NCBI GenBank assembly: GCA_003135585.1
Contig: PLCH01000146.1
Span: 10,939 to 17,236, forward strand
DNA length: 6,298 bases
Source: Chitinophagaceae bacterium
GTDB lineage: Bacteria; Bacteroidota; Bacteroidia; Chitinophagales; Chitinophagaceae
Direction of reading: 5' to 3'
The notes below the pieces were generated by a model, which was not told where the DNA came from, searched no databases, and worked only from the letters and a program-made list of their open reading frames with translations. Below, piece by piece: positions 5,748-6,298 of the stretch (position 1 is the first letter of the stretch; each line of letters opens with the position of its first letter). The position numbers and the translations under genes were made by a program.

Positions 5748-6298
5748 ATGGAAATTATTCCCGGCTCATTATTAAAAACGATCAATTCACCAGCCGATCT
5801 CAAAAAGCTCAGCCGGGAGGAGTTACAGCTATTGTCTGATGAATTGCGGCAATATATCATTGATATAGTGAGTTTGCATGGTGGTCATTTCGGTGCCAGC
5901 TTGGGGGTAGTCGAGCTGTCTGTAGCGCTTCACCATGTTTTTAACACTCCCTATGACCAGCTTGTTTGGGATGTTGGCCACCAGGCATATGGTCATAAAA
6001 TACTAACCGGCCGGCGGGATAATTTTTCTACTAACAGGAAATACAAGGGGCTGAGTGGTTTTCCAAATCGCAGTGAAAGCGAATATGATACCTTCGGCGG
6101 GGGTCATTCTTCCACTTCCATCAGTGCGGCACTCGGAATAGCCATGGCGGCCAAATACAAGGGAGAAGAGGACCGGAAAGTAGTTGCGGTTATTGGTGAT
6201 GGTGCCTTAACAGCAGGTTTGGCCTTTGAGGGGATGAACCACGCCGGGGTTGCCGATACTGACCTGCTGATCATTTTGAACGATAACTGCATGAGCAT
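5748..6298 (+). CDS. dxs: 1-deoxy-D-xylulose-5-phosphate synthase, N-terminal part (3' end outside window)
   Basis: Condenses pyruvate and glyceraldehyde 3-phosphate, using thiamine diphosphate, to 1-deoxy-D-xylulose 5-phosphate. This is the first step of the MEP isoprenoid pathway and feeds thiamine and pyridoxal synthesis. The frame is open to the right edge, giving 183 complete codons of a protein usually about 620-640 long. Visible hallmarks are the N-terminal [11 protein letters not shown], catalytic-site [11 protein letters not shown] (His47), [18 protein letters not shown] (74-91), [14 protein letters not shown] (117-130), and the thiamine diphosphate/Mg motif from GDG (150-152) to NDN (178-180), followed by CMS. 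I chose ATG 5748 (MEIIPGSLL), which gives the usual N-terminal length. In-frame ATG 5718 would add ten residues ([10 protein letters not shown]) but lies inside the palindrome. There is no Shine-Dalgarno site. It is divergent from the kinase gene. Confidence 0.96.
   Translation, partial: MEIIPGSLLKTINSPADLKKLSREELQLLSDELRQYIIDIVSLHGGHFGASLGVVELSVALHHVFNTPYDQLVWDVGHQAYGHKILTGRRDNFSTNRKYKGLSGFPNRSESEYDTFGGGHSSTSISAALGIAMAAKYKGEEDRKVVAVIGDGALTAGLAFEGMNHAGVADTDLLIILNDNCMS

Noticed and set aside
6104..6298. Open frame on the - strand opposite dxs
   Set aside because: It is a shadow of dxs, whose complete motif set lies on the + strand at the same place.

Overview
The window reads as a chromosomal segment from a member of the Bacteroidota, probably near Chitinophagaceae/Sphingobacteriia. 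The lineage evidence is a DUF4251 secreted protein, a Bacteroidota-type lipoprotein, a LytS/LytR-type regulatory pair, TAnnTTTG-type -7 promoter boxes and mostly A-rich leaders without Shine-Dalgarno sites. I see no insertion sequence, CRISPR array, tRNA, rRNA, phage gene or other sign of recent transfer.

Layout from left to right: (1) the C-terminal half of argininosuccinate lyase (argH, + strand, cut by the left edge), followed after 55 bp by a small secreted DUF4251 protein on the same strand. (2) Convergent to these, a lipoprotein of about 279 residues on the - strand with a consensus-like Bacteroidota promoter. (3) A compact three-gene - strand block read from right to left: membrane sensor kinase (LytS/YehU type), LytTR response regulator, and an exported M28 zinc peptidase, with gaps of only 20 and 28 bp. 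(4) A 239-bp divergent intergenic region. (5) The first 183 codons of dxs (1-deoxy-D-xylulose-5-phosphate synthase, + strand), cut by the right edge and having no stop codon in the window.

The kinase should sense an unknown signal at the inner membrane and phosphorylate Asp54 of the regulator, which binds DNA through its LytTR domain. The peptidase is probably co-transcribed with them, so it may be an output of, or functionally tied to, the two-component system. ArgH (arginine synthesis) and Dxs (isoprenoid, thiamine and pyridoxal precursor synthesis) are ordinary housekeeping enzymes.

The least explained part is the kinase-dxs intergenic region. It holds two strong palindromes (10-bp arms with a 2-bp centre, and 11-bp arms with a 2-bp centre), one in front of each divergent gene and each touching a candidate promoter. 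It also holds a third 12-bp palindrome and an 18-codon mini-ORF with a perfect AAGGAGG Shine-Dalgarno site, which is unusual in this phylum. I found no convincing new multi-gene system; these regulatory signals are the best leads.
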